Assembly: GCF_005160265.1 (NCBI RefSeq)
Contig: NZ_CP039865.1
Location: 1,450,828 to 1,514,827, forward strand
Source: Phreatobacter aquaticus
GTDB taxonomy: Bacteria > Pseudomonadota > Alphaproteobacteria > Rhizobiales > Phreatobacteraceae
Reading direction: 5' to 3'
DNA length: 64,000 nt
Part shown: one piece after another, positions 17,049-27,170 of the stretch
Position numbering within the stretch: position 1 is the first letter of the stretch
How the letters are laid out: each line of letters starts with the position of its first letter
Notes under the pieces: generated by a model
The model's database searches: none
What the model was told of the DNA's origin: nothing
Seen by the model: only the letters and a program-made list of their open reading frames with translations
Translations under genes and position numbers: made by a program

Positions 17049-18205
17049 CGGTTGGTGGTTCCCGGCAGCGTGCCCATGGCCTTGGAAATGATCGACAGCA
17101 TGACCTCGTCGGCGCCGCCGGCGATCGAGGTGAGCCGCGCATCGCGGTAATAACGGGTGACCGGGGTCTCGTTCATGTAGCCCATGCCGCCCCAGTACTG
17201 CATGCAGGCATCGCCGACCTCGCGGCCGAGCCGGCCGGCCTTCAGCTTGGCCATGGAGGCGAGCGTCGTCATGTCGGCGCCGGCCAGCATCTCTTCCGCC
17301 GCGCGATAGATCAGCGAGCGCAGCAGCTCGACCTCGGTCTTCAGTTCGGCGAGGCGGAAATGGACCACCTGATTGTCCAGGATCGACTTGCCGAAGGCGT
17401 TGCGGCCGCGCGTATATTCGATGGTCTGATCGATGATCCATTCCGCTGGCTTCAGCCCGGCGGCCGCACCCCACAGGCGCTCCTCCTGGAACTGCATCAT
17501 CTGGTAGGTGAAGCCCTTGCCCTCCTCGCCGATGCGGTTGCGCTTGGGCACCCTGACCTCGTCGAAGAAGATCTGCGCTGTGTCGGAGGACCGCATGCCG
17601 AGCTTGTCGAGCGTGCGGGCAACCGTGACGCCCTTTTCCTTCATCGGCACGCAGATCAGCGACTTGTTGCGGTGCGCCGGGCCGTCGCCGGTATTGGCGA
17701 GCAGGCAGATCCAGTCCGCCTTGGCGCCATTGGTGATCCACATCTTGCCGCCGGTGATGACATAGTCGTCGCCATCAGCTCGGGCGGTCGTCTTGATCGA
17801 GGCGACATCGGAGCCGGCGCCGGGTTCCGACACGCCGATACAGGCGACGTAGTCGCCGCTTACCGACGGCGCCAGGAATTCGGACTTCACATGGTCAGAG
17901 CCGAAACGCGCCAGTGCCGGCGTCGCCATGTCGGTCTGCACGCCAATCGCCATCGGCACGCCGCCGCATCTGATGGCGCCGACTTCCTCGGCCATCAGCA
18001 GGGCATAGGAATAGTCGAGGCCCGAGCCTCCATATTCAACCGGCTTGTTGAGCCCCAAAAAGCCGAGGCTGCCCATCTTCTTGAACAGCTCGTGGGACGG
18101 GAACTGGCCGGCCTCCTCCCATGCATCGACATACGGATTGACCTCGGCGGCGATGAACTTCTGCAGGCTGCGCCTGACCTCGTCATGCTCGGATGTGAAC
18201 AGCAT
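17045..18205 (-). CDS. Acyl-CoA dehydrogenase (isovaleryl/citronellyl-CoA-type active site)
   Basis: 386 residues, first gene of the carboxylase operon. Family motifs: G-V-S-E-P-G-A-G-S-D near 125, W-I-T-N-G near 158, R-N-A-F-G-K near 275, G-G-M-G-Y-M-N-E near 340. The MCAD catalytic-Glu site reads S-I-A-G-G-A-D-E-V, without Glu; Q-F-Q-E-E-R-L-W-G-A has the Glu in the isovaleryl-CoA dehydrogenase position. This fits oxidation of a branched acyl-CoA such as citronellyl- or isovaleryl-CoA ahead of carboxylation, as in Atu and Liu pathways. It differs clearly from the dehydrogenase at 2241-3377, so the region carries two paralogs. Confidence 0.9.
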   Translation of the reverse strand: MLFTSEHDEVRRSLQKFIAAEVNPYVDAWEEAGQFPSHELFKKMGSLGFLGLNKPVEYGGSGLDYSYALLMAEEVGAIRCGGVPMAIGVQTDMATPALARFGSDHVKSEFLAPSVSGDYVACIGVSEPGAGSDVASIKTTARADGDDYVITGGKMWITNGAKADWICLLANTGDGPAHRNKSLICVPMKEKGVTVARTLDKLGMRSSDTAQIFFDEVRVPKRNRIGEEGKGFTYQMMQFQEERLWGAAAGLKPAEWIIDQTIEYTRGRNAFGKSILDNQVVHFRLAELKTEVELLRSLIYRAAEEMLAGADMTTLASMAKLKAGRLGREVGDACMQYWGGMGYMNETPVTRYYRDARLTSIAGGADEVMLSIISKAMGTLPGTTNR

Positions 18206-18278
18206 TGCGTTCCTCGCCTGCGTCTTCAGCTCGTCGGAAGCCTGCCGCCCTGTGGCGGCGGCGGCTTGCGTCCAGTGG

Positions 18279-19081
18279 TCACGCCGGCTCGAGCGCGCTG
18301 GCCGACCCGCCGCGATAGATCGCCAGTTCGCGCGATCCGGAGAAGATCGCCCGCGGCTTCAACCCATAGAAGCGGCGGATCGAATGGCTGAAATGGGTGG
18401 AATCGGGATAGCCGATATCGAGCGCCAGATGCGCCATGTTGAGGCTCTCATTGGCGAAATTCAGCAGGTGGCGCGCGCGCTTCCAGGCGCGGAGGGCTCG
18501 CAGCGGCACACCGGTCTCTTCCTTGAACAGGTGCAGGAAGCGCGACACCGAGAGATTGACCATCTCGGCCTGCTCGCCAGCCGACTGGGTCGAGCCGGGA
18601 TCGTCGGCCATGGCGCGGAGGACCCGCGCGATGCGCGGATCGAGGTCGCGCTTCGGCAGGGCATGGCCGAACACGGCCTCGTCCACCGCGTCCGCCTTCA
18701 TCGGACGGAGATCGGCCGAGGCCAGCAGATGACGGCGTGCAGCCCGCATGGTTTCGGCGACCCCGATGTCGCAGCGGCTGGCAAAATCGGCCTCGATCGC
18801 GGCCAGCGCCGCCTGGTCGACACTCTCCGGCTCGATCAGGATTGCCGATACGCAGAGGTGGTCGGCCTCGATGCTGTGGGGGTATAGGCGGGGATGACGG
18901 CGGCTGCGACCTCGCGCATCGGCTGGCCTTCGACAGTCACCCGGATGCGTCCGTCGAGAGCTGCAACGATGGCGAGCGCGCCGAGCGAGCGCCTGCGCGG
19001 GCGGCCAAGCAGCCCGGCATAGAAAACGCGATCAGGCCCGACGAACATGAAGCGTTCCGGACACACGGTCCTGGCTGCCAT
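18279..19081 (-). pseudogene. AraC-family regulator broken by a one-base frameshift
   Basis: Repaired, it would be about 267 residues: a short N-terminal sensing domain, then a C-terminal AraC DNA-binding domain with two helix-turn-helix units (V-S-R-F-L-H-L-F-K-E-E-T-G and D-I-G-Y-P-D-S-T-H-F-S-H-S-I-R-R-F-Y-G). The start ATG 19081 has GGGGAGGA six bases upstream. The N-terminal frame ends at a TGA soon after residue 65-70; adding one base in the run of five C on the minus strand (five G at 18878-18882) joins it to the second frame as Y-T-P-H-S-I-E-A-D-H. It lies 73 bp upstream of the catabolic operon on the same strand and probably controlled it. A sequencing error in the homopolymer is the main alternative to a real pseudogene. 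Confidence 0.8.
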
Positions 19082-19258
19082 CCACAATCCTCCCCGAAGT
19101 CTTGTTTTTTGCCAGCATAGGCGTTCGCGGCGCCCAATTCACTCCGGCAATTGGACGATGGATCGATAGAAAGTTTCGGCAAACTCCGCTAAGGACACAA
19201 CCCGGTACCGCTCACGGAAGGTGACCGCTGCCCCCAAGGGTGGTTCTTGCGACCGTGA

Positions 19259-20419
<1,161 letters not shown>

Positions 20420-20454
20420 GCGTTCGGCCGGTCCTTCCGGCCTGACACGAGATG

Positions 20455-20488
20455 GGGCCGGGTCGCAACAAGCGGCCCGGCCCTTTTT
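20455..20488 (+). terminator. Rho-independent terminator after the TRAP binding protein
   Basis: GGGCCGGG (20455-20462) pairs with CCCGGCCC (20476-20483), followed by TTTTT. A smaller hairpin GGCCGG-TCCTT-CCGGCC lies just before it at 20426-20442. Confidence 0.85.
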
Positions 20489-20514
20489 GTGGACGATCCT
20501 CTCGGGAACCGACG

Positions 20515-21063
20515 ATGGTGCTGCCTGACGCTCCACCCTTGCGCATCGATATCCTGACTCCGGATGGCGGCGGGCTGATCGGCATGACCTCTTGCCCTGG
20601 CCGCATCGAACCACCGCCCGCGCCGCCTCGGGTGCTGGCGACTGACCTCGATCGTGTCGTCGCCACCGGCGCCGGCCTGCTGGTCAGCCTGATCGAAACC
20701 CATGAGTTCGAGCAGCTTGGCGTGGCCTCGCTCGGCGCGGATATCATCGCCCGCGGGCTAGCCTGGGAGCACCTGCCGATCCGTGATTTTGGCGTGCCGG
20801 ACCTCGCGTTCGAGACGGCATGGGTACGGATGGGACCGGACATCCATGCCCGGCTCGATGCCGGCGGGGGCATCGTCATTCACTGCCGTGGCGGCCTTGG
20901 CCGGACGGGTACGATCGCGGCTCGCCTGCTGGTGGAACGCGGCATGGAGAGCGAGGCTGCGATTGCGCTGGTGCGGTCGGTGCGGCCGGGCACGATCGAG
21001 ACGCCGGACCAGCTGCGCCATGTCGCCGGGATTACCAGCGGATCATGGACCGCACGCCGGTGA
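20515..21063 (+). CDS. Dual-specificity/tyrosine-type protein phosphatase
   Basis: 182 residues from ATG 20515, 26 bp after a terminator. The active-site loop H-C-R-G-G-L-G-R-T-G has Cys124 and Arg130 in the C-x5-R spacing of cysteine phosphatases, and D in P-I-R-D-F-G-V-P-D near 85-92 may be the general acid. Overall layout resembles the CDKN3-like bacterial family. The target is unknown. Its 3' end overlaps the oncoming OprB gene by 32 bp. No partner kinase is seen nearby. Confidence 0.85.
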   Translation: MVLPDAPPLRIDILTPDGGGLIGMTSCPGRIEPPPAPPRVLATDLDRVVATGAGLLVSLIETHEFEQLGVASLGADIIARGLAWEHLPIRDFGVPDLAFETAWVRMGPDIHARLDAGGGIVIHCRGGLGRTGTIAARLLVERGMESEAAIALVRSVRPGTIETPDQLRHVAGITSGSWTARR

Positions 21064-22402
21064 CCACAGCATTGCGCCGTGCATCGCCGCTGGGGTGCCA
21101 CACATAGGTCAGGACCGGCTGCATGGTCCAGCCGCTGGTCATCTGTGCCTGATAGGTCAGCTCGAGGTTGGCCTCATAGTCGCGCACCACGCCTGGAATG
21201 CCCGTCTGGGCGATCACATCGCGATCAAACGCGCGGGCGGCGTCGGAATAGCGCGCATAGATCAGGCTTGCGCCAAACTTGTCGTCGGGACGGCCCGGGA
21301 TCAGGCCGGCAAACACGATGCCGCCATCGGCATAGAAGCCGATCGTGCTGCGGTCGGAAGGCGCGTAGGAGATGCGGCCGAACAGCGAGATGCCGCTATC
21401 GGCATCGCCGCCTGCGGGCCGGTAGATCTGCTGTTCCATGACCGCGTAGAGGCCCCAATTGCCGCGCCGGACGGCCGCCACACCCGAGCTCAGCGGATTG
21501 GCCAGCAACAGCCCGTCCGAGGCGTAGCGCTGATCGGCAAACCTGCCGAGATGTCCCCAGAAGCCGAGCTTGATCTGGCTTGCGAGACCGGTGTCTTCGC
21601 GCCCGCGATTGATGCGGTACTGCGTCTCGCCCATGATCAGCGGTCGGTCCGTGACGCGGAAATTCAGGCCGTAGCGGTTGCGCAACTGCTCGTCATTGGC
21701 TCCGGGCCCTGCGGGATCGCCGTTGAACAGGGCGAACAGCAGGGACCAATTCGGGTTCGGATCAACCTTGAGCCTGACGCCGGGCGTGGCCAGCGGATAG
21801 GCCGGGCCGCCACTTGGAAGATTCAAGGCCGCAATGGTCGCCCAGTCGCTTTGCAGAAACAGCGCACTGATGCCGGAGAAGAAGAACTCGGTATCCGCAG
21901 CCAATTGGCCGACACGGAAGCTCGCTTGCCCGCTCCAGAATTTCTGCTCGAACCACAATTCTGACAGGCGCGTCGTCGGCACAGCCTCGATGGCCGCGAT
22001 CGTGTTGATGCCGCCGACATAGTCGCGCCGGATACGCCCGTTGTTATGGATGAAGAACGCGTTCGAATAGAAGCTGAGGCCCTGGATGCCCGCGAGCTTT
22101 TCGAGATCGATCGAGACCGAAGCCTCAAGCTTGCCCTGGTTGACCCAGCCGCGGCGCAATCCGCCGGATACATTGCCGAGCAGGTCGCCCGTGTAGAGCA
22201 GCGTGTAGGTGATGCCGCGCTCCGCGAGCCATTTCCTGTGCCCTCCGGCATCGCCATTGCCGGGCAGCAAGGTGGCGATCGAGGACAGCGGAACGCCGTC
22301 CGCATTCACCTCGGGCTGATCGGCGCGGGCCGTATTCGCGGACAGGCACGCCAAGATGGCGACGAGGGCCAGCGCCTGCATGGGTCGAGACCGGCGGGGC
22401 AT
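21032..22402 (-). CDS. OprB-family carbohydrate-selective porin
   Basis: Outer-membrane beta-barrel of about 456 residues. ATG 22402 is chosen since GGAAGG stands five bases upstream; an ATG six codons earlier lacks this. Signal peptide of about 26-30 residues ending near N-T-A-R-A. OprB pattern: G-D-L-L-G-N-V-S-G-G, long alternating beta segments (Q-G-L-S-F-Y-S-N-A-F-F-I-H-N), R-V-G-Q-L-A-A-D-T-E-F-F-F, and a C-terminal strand ending in aromatic W. It diverges from the RND operon over a dyad-rich promoter region. OprB proteins pass sugars; some relatives act in metal-starvation responses. Confidence 0.87.
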   Translation of the reverse strand: MPRRSRPMQALALVAILACLSANTARADQPEVNADGVPLSSIATLLPGNGDAGGHRKWLAERGITYTLLYTGDLLGNVSGGLRRGWVNQGKLEASVSIDLEKLAGIQGLSFYSNAFFIHNNGRIRRDYVGGINTIAAIEAVPTTRLSELWFEQKFWSGQASFRVGQLAADTEFFFSGISALFLQSDWATIAALNLPSGGPAYPLATPGVRLKVDPNPNWSLLFALFNGDPAGPGANDEQLRNRYGLNFRVTDRPLIMGETQYRINRGREDTGLASQIKLGFWGHLGRFADQRYASDGLLLANPLSSGVAAVRRGNWGLYAVMEQQIYRPAGGDADSGISLFGRISYAPSDRSTIGFYADGGIVFAGLIPGRPDDKFGASLIYARYSDAARAFDRDVIAQTGIPGVVRDYEANLELTYQAQMTSGWTMQPVLTYVWHPSGDARRNAVVTGVRSMIRW

Positions 22403-22505
22403 GTCACCTTCCTTGATCAACAGACGCCAGGCGCGGGTCGCTCACCCAGCTGGCGGAATTATCATTGTCTTCGTCATGCTCTCATGACACCAAATTGCGA
22501 GCGCT

Positions 22506-22550
22506 GCAATCTGGAATGCAAATCATTCGCATTTGCATGTAACCCATTGC
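22506..22550. promoter_or_regulatory. Nested dyad, Fur/Mur-box-like, between porin and RND operon
   Basis: A perfect inverted repeat ATGCAAAT-N7-ATTTGCAT at 22516-22538 sits inside a second pair, GCAAT (22506-22510) and ATTGC (22546-22550), with almost the same centre. TGCAAA/TTTGCA dyads of this type are known for Fur/Mur-family regulators in alphaproteobacteria. It is AT-rich against its surroundings and placed about 104 bp before the porin start and 128 bp before the adaptor start, so it could serve both. Confidence 0.6.
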
Positions 22551-22666
22551 GCCTGACCAGCCGCCCACCGGGAGGCAATGTCAGCATTTCGCCAGCCATG
22601 TTCTGTTTCAAGAACAGTCTCCCCCGGAACCGGTCCGGGGCGTGGACCGTCAGTTTCGGACATCTC

Positions 22667-23971
22667 ATGCTTCTGAGTGAACACATCCGGGCCAAGCGGT
22701 CGCGGCGCGCCGCCCGACGCCTGATGTCCCTTGTCCTGGCCACCATGGTCGGGCTGCCGCTCGTGTCCGAGCCGGCGCGCGCATCCGGATTCGGCCTGTC
22801 CTCGATCACCGGCTTTTTCTCGGGCTGGTTCGCCGGACCCACCGCGCCGCCGGCTGTCCCGGAGAGCCGCGTCACGCCGCGCGACGGCCGCTTCGTCGTC
22901 AGCGAGGCCGACTGGCAGACGTTTGAACGCAAGCCTGTGGCATCGGTGCGCTTCCGCGAGCTTGTCCAGACCGAAGGTCGGCTCGCCATCGACGAGAACA
23001 GCGCAACCTCGGTCATTTCGCCCTATTCGGGCCGCACGCTGCGCATCGCGGTTGTTCCCGGCGATGTCGTGACCAAGGGACAGCCGCTCCTGTTCCTGGA
23101 GGCCAACGACATGGTCCAGGCCCAGAACGATTTCGTCGCCGCGCTCTCAGCGCTCGACAAGTCGGTCGCCCAGATGCGGCTCGCCGAGATCAACGACCGG
23201 CGCCAGCGTGACCTGTTCGCGGGCCGTGCCACCACCCAGCGCGATGTCGACCAGGCCCGCGCCGATCTGGACGCGGCCCGTGCCGACAACCGCACGGCGA
23301 CCACAGCGCTGGAGGCCGTGGAGAACCGCCTCCATCTGTTCGGCAAGACCGATGATGACATTGCGCGGTTCCGCGCCGGCCGGCGCATCGATCCGCAGGT
23401 GGCGCTGCTCTCGCCCATCGAGGGCGTGGTGGTGTCGCGCAAGGTTGGTCCGGGCCAGTTCCTCACCGGCGGCGCCGGCGAACCGATCTTCGTCATCGAC
23501 GATCTCGAGACCCTGTGGCTCAACGCCTATGTCCGCGAGGACGAGGCGCCGCGCATTGCCCGCGGGGCGCCGCTGGAGTTCCGTGTCCTGGCTTTCGGCG
23601 ACCGCGTGTTCACCGGCCGCATCGACTTCATCGCGCCGACCATCGATGCCGCCAACCGTCGTCTGCTGGTGCGCGCAACCGTCGACAATCCCGGCCTCGT
23701 GCTGAAGCAGCAGATGTTCGCCAATGTCGAGATCCAGGTCGGCGAGCCGATTGAATCCCCGTCTATCGCGCGCAACGCCATCATCTACGAAGGCGATGTC
23801 GCGCGTGTCTGGGTCGCCCATCCCGACCGGGCCGTCGAACTCCGGCGGGTCAAGGTCGGCCTGATCCGTGGCGACAAGGTGCAGATCCTCGAGGGATTGA
23901 AGGTCGGCGAGGAGGTCGTGGTGCGCGGCGCGCTGTTCGTCGACCAGATGACCGCCGCGTTCCGGCGCTGA
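22667..23971 (+). CDS. RND efflux periplasmic adaptor (membrane fusion protein)
   Basis: About 434 residues from ATG 22667; the open frame runs further upstream through the promoter region, and that part is unlikely to be coding. An Arg-rich start and a hydrophobic segment L-M-S-L-V-L-A-T-M-V-G-L-P form the signal or anchor. Then a barrel-sandwich (V-I-S-P-Y-S-G-R-T-L-R-I-A-V-V-P-G-D-V-V near residue 125), an alpha-hairpin with Arg/Asp/Gln-rich coiled coil, L-L-S-P-I-E-G-V-V-V-S-R, and a beta-barrel. It links the inner-membrane pump to an outer-membrane channel. The pump gene follows after 16 bp. CzcB-like class is likely. Confidence 0.88.
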   Translation: MLLSEHIRAKRSRRAARRLMSLVLATMVGLPLVSEPARASGFGLSSITGFFSGWFAGPTAPPAVPESRVTPRDGRFVVSEADWQTFERKPVASVRFRELVQTEGRLAIDENSATSVISPYSGRTLRIAVVPGDVVTKGQPLLFLEANDMVQAQNDFVAALSALDKSVAQMRLAEINDRRQRDLFAGRATTQRDVDQARADLDAARADNRTATTALEAVENRLHLFGKTDDDIARFRAGRRIDPQVALLSPIEGVVVSRKVGPGQFLTGGAGEPIFVIDDLETLWLNAYVREDEAPRIARGAPLEFRVLAFGDRVFTGRIDFIAPTIDAANRRLLVRATVDNPGLVLKQQMFANVEIQVGEPIESPSIARNAIIYEGDVARVWVAHPDRAVELRRVKVGLIRGDKVQILEGLKVGEEVVVRGALFVDQMTAAFRR

Positions 23972-23987
23972 GGCAAGACGGGCAGAC

Positions 23988-26900
23988 ATGAACGCCATCA
24001 TCGAATTTGCCCTGCGCCAGCGCGTCCTGATGGTGCTCGCCTTCGGAGCGGTGTGCCTGATCGGTGCGCTTGCCTTCATGCGCCTCAATATCGAGGCCTA
24101 TCCCGATCCCGTGCCGCCGATGGTCAACGTGATCACCCAGGGGCGTGGGCTCTCTGCCGAGGAGATCGAGCGCTACATCACGATCCCGATCGAGGGCGTC
24201 ACCGCCGGCCTGCAGAACCTCCGGCTGATCCGCACGACGTCGGTTTTCGGCCTGTCGGACGTCAAGCTGCAGTTCACCTATGACGTGACCTATGAACTGG
24301 CGCTCCAGCGCGTGCTGAACCAGCTGTCGCTGCTGCCCGCCTTGCCGAACGGCGCCCAGCCGCAGATCTCGCCCATGTCGCCGATCGGCGAAATCTTCCG
24401 TTACCGCGTCGTCGGCCCGCCGGACTATTCCATCACCGACCTCAAGACGATCCAGACCTGGATCCTGCAGCGCCGGTTCCGCTCGATCCCGGGCGTGGTG
24501 GACGTGGTCGGCTGGGGCGGCAAGAACAAGACCTATGAGGTCTCGGTCGATTTCAACAAGCTGATTGCCTATGGCCTCACCCTGCCGCAGGTGATGACTG
24601 CGCTGCAGAACGCCAATCTCAACGTCGGCGGCAATACGGTGTCGATCGGCGTGCAGTCGGGCGTGGTGCGCGGTGTCGGCCTCATCTCGTCGATCGACGA
24701 CCTCAACAACACCTTCGTCGCCACCATCGGCGACCAGCCGGTGCGCGTGCGTGACATCGCCTCCGTCAGCATCGGTAACCAGCCGCGGCTCGGCATTGCC
24801 GGCCAGAACGATGACGACGACGTGGTGCAGGGCATCGTGCTGATGCGGCGTGGCGAGCAGTCCATGCCGACAATCCTGCGCGTCCAGGCCGAGGTGCAGC
24901 GCATCAACGAGGGCGGCGTGCTGCCGCCGGGTGTCCGCATCGAGCGCATCTACGACCGCAAGGAATTGATCGACGTCACCACCGGTACGGTGCTCCACAG
25001 CGCCATGTTCGGCATCACGCTGATCTTCTTCGTGCAATGGTTGTTCCTGGGCAATTTCCGCTGCGCCGTCGTGGTGGCCGCGACCATTCCCTTCGCGCTC
25101 GCCTTCGCCGTCATCTTGATGGTGATGCGCGGCGAATCCGCCAATCTCCTGTCGGTCGGCGCGATCGACTTCGGCCTGATCGTCGATGCCTCCGTCATCA
25201 TGACCGAGAACATCTTCCGATTGCTGGCGGAGCGAAGCCATCACAAGCAGGCCCATGATCTCCAGGAAGACGGCCGCACCGATCTGAAGCGCCGGCTTGA
25301 AACCATTCTCGGCGCCTCCAACCAGGTCGTTGTGGCGATCCTGTTCTCCTGCCTGATCATCGTGACGAGCTTCATCCCGCTCTTCACCATGCAGGGCGTG
25401 GAAGGCTACATCTTCGGCCCCATGGCCAAGACCTATGCCTATGCGCTGGCAGGCGGCCTGACGGCAGCCTTCTTCGTCACGCCGGCCTTCTCGGCCTTCC
25501 TGCTCAAGGGCAACCTGTCGGAGCGCGAGACGCCGATCGTCCGTGGCCTGCGCGCCGCCTATGAGCCGCTGCTGGAGAAGGCGGTCGGCCGTCGCGGCCT
25601 GACGTTGGTCTTCGCCGCGGCCCTGATGGTCGTCTCCGTCCTGGCCGGCCGCAGCCTCGGCCTCGAATTCCTGCCCAAGCTCGAAGAGGGCAATCTCTGG
25701 ATCCGCGCCACCCTCCATCCCACCATCTCGCTGGAGGAGGGCAACACCTACGCCAACCGCATCCGGCGGATCGTGGCCTCGTTCCCGGAGGTCGATTCGG
25801 TGGTGTCCCAGCAGGGTCGCACCGATGACGGCACCGAGGTCGCGGGCTTCAACAATGTGGAGATGTTCACGCCGCTGAAGCCGCGCGAGAAGTGGCGGCC
25901 GGGCGTCGACAAGGCGAAGCTGGTCGAGGAGATCCTGGCGGCCTTGCAGAAGGAGTTTCCGGGCGTCGACTTCAACTTCTCGCAATATCTCGAGGACAAC
26001 GTCTCGGAGGCAGCCTCCGGGGTGAAGGGTGAGAATGCCATCAAGCTGTTCGGCAACGACCTCGCTCAGGTTACCGATTACGCCGAACGCATCCGCAAGA
26101 TCCTGGCGAGCGTCCGCGGCATCGACGATCTCGCCGTGTTCACCGTGCTCGGCCAGCCGACGGTCGCCATCACCATCGATCGCGAGGCGGCCGGTCGCTA
26201 TGGCCTGTCGCCAGGCGACATCAACACGGCGATCCGCACGGCGGTCGGCGGCGATACGCCGGGCGACTTCTTCGAGCCCAACAGCGACCGCCGGTTCCCG
26301 ATCATCGTGCGCCTCGCACCGGAATTCCGTCAGACCCCGGAGGCGATCCAGAACCTGCGCATCGGTGTCGCTGACAGCAATGGCACAGTCACCCAGATTC
26401 CGCTGAAACAGGTGGCGGCTGTCACGCTGGTCTCGGGCGCCTCCACCATCTATCGCGAACAGCAGCAGCGCTACATCCCCATCCGCTTCTCCGTGCGCGA
26501 CCGCGATCTCGGCTCGACCATTGCCGAGGCACAGTCGCGGGTGGCCAAGGAGATCCGGCTTCCGCCGGGGATGCGCATCGAATGGGCCGGCGAGTTCGAG
26601 AACCTGCTCGCGGCCATTGCCCGCCTCCAGGTCGTCGTGCCGATGACGCTTCTGCTCATCGCCTTCCTGCTCTTCGCCAATTTCAACTCGATGACCGATA
26701 CGCTTCTCGCCCTGTCGGTCATCCCACTCGCCATGGTGGGCGGCATCTTCGCGCTCTATCTGACCGGAACGCCCTTCGGCGTGTCGGGTGCCATCGGGTT
26801 CATCGCCTTGATCGGTGTGTCGGTGATGGAGGGCATCATCGTCATCACCTATTTCAACGGGCTGGTGCGGCAGGGCCGCGAGCGCGTCTCGGCGGCCATC

Positions 26901-27140
26901 GAATGCGGCAAGGTGCGCATGCGGCCGGTGATGATGACCTGTGTCGCGGCCTGCGTCGGCCTGACGCCGGCTGCGCTCTCCACCGGCATCGGCAGCCAGG
27001 TGCAGAAGCCGCTGGCCTTCGTGGTGGCGGGTGGTGTTCTGGTCGCCCCGTTCCTGATCCTGGTGATCCTGCCGGCGCTGATCGTCATGTTCTCGCGGCG
27101 CGAGGCGGCTGGTCCCGACGAGGAAGATGCGCTGAGCTGA
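23988..27140 (+). CDS. RND efflux pump, heavy-metal (CzcA/HME) type
   Basis: 1050 residues, twelve membrane segments with two large periplasmic loops. Transmembrane helix 4 has D394-F-G-L-I-V-D400 ... E407-N, which matches the proton/metal relay D402, D408 and E415 of CzcA, so I place it in the heavy-metal branch. N-terminus M-N-A-I-I-E-F-A-L-R-Q-R is typical. It would export divalent metal from periplasm or cytoplasm with proton flow. A multidrug role cannot be fully excluded, as the residues that choose the metal in TM4 are only partly diagnostic. It ends 30 bp before a palindromic repeat. Confidence 0.9.
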   Translation: MNAIIEFALRQRVLMVLAFGAVCLIGALAFMRLNIEAYPDPVPPMVNVITQGRGLSAEEIERYITIPIEGVTAGLQNLRLIRTTSVFGLSDVKLQFTYDVTYELALQRVLNQLSLLPALPNGAQPQISPMSPIGEIFRYRVVGPPDYSITDLKTIQTWILQRRFRSIPGVVDVVGWGGKNKTYEVSVDFNKLIAYGLTLPQVMTALQNANLNVGGNTVSIGVQSGVVRGVGLISSIDDLNNTFVATIGDQPVRVRDIASVSIGNQPRLGIAGQNDDDDVVQGIVLMRRGEQSMPTILRVQAEVQRINEGGVLPPGVRIERIYDRKELIDVTTGTVLHSAMFGITLIFFVQWLFLGNFRCAVVVAATIPFALAFAVILMVMRGESANLLSVGAIDFGLIVDASVIMTENIFRLLAERSHHKQAHDLQEDGRTDLKRRLETILGASNQVVVAILFSCLIIVTSFIPLFTMQGVEGYIFGPMAKTYAYALAGGLTAAFFVTPAFSAFLLKGNLSERETPIVRGLRAAYEPLLEKAVGRRGLTLVFAAALMVVSVLAGRSLGLEFLPKLEEGNLWIRATLHPTISLEEGNTYANRIRRIVASFPEVDSVVSQQGRTDDGTEVAGFNNVEMFTPLKPREKWRPGVDKAKLVEEILAALQKEFPGVDFNFSQYLEDNVSEAASGVKGENAIKLFGNDLAQVTDYAERIRKILASVRGIDDLAVFTVLGQPTVAITIDREAAGRYGLSPGDINTAIRTAVGGDTPGDFFEPNSDRRFPIIVRLAPEFRQTPEAIQNLRIGVADSNGTVTQIPLKQVAAVTLVSGASTIYREQQQRYIPIRFSVRDRDLGSTIAEAQSRVAKEIRLPPGMRIEWAGEFENLLAAIARLQVVVPMTLLLIAFLLFANFNSMTDTLLALSVIPLAMVGGIFALYLTGTPFGVSGAIGFIALIGVSVMEGIIVITYFNGLVRQGRERVSAAIECGKVRMRPVMMTCVAACVGLTPAALSTGIGSQVQKPLAFVVAGGVLVAPFLILVILPALIVMFSRREAAGPDEEDALS

Positions 27141-27170
27141 GGCGGCGGCGGGTCAGCTCGTGTCGACAGC

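Noticed and set aside
23850-25985. 711-codon minus-strand open frame
   Set aside because: It is the antisense shadow of the RND pump gene; its composition (His, Asp, Gln, Arg) is typical for this, and the pump on the plus strand is unmistakable.
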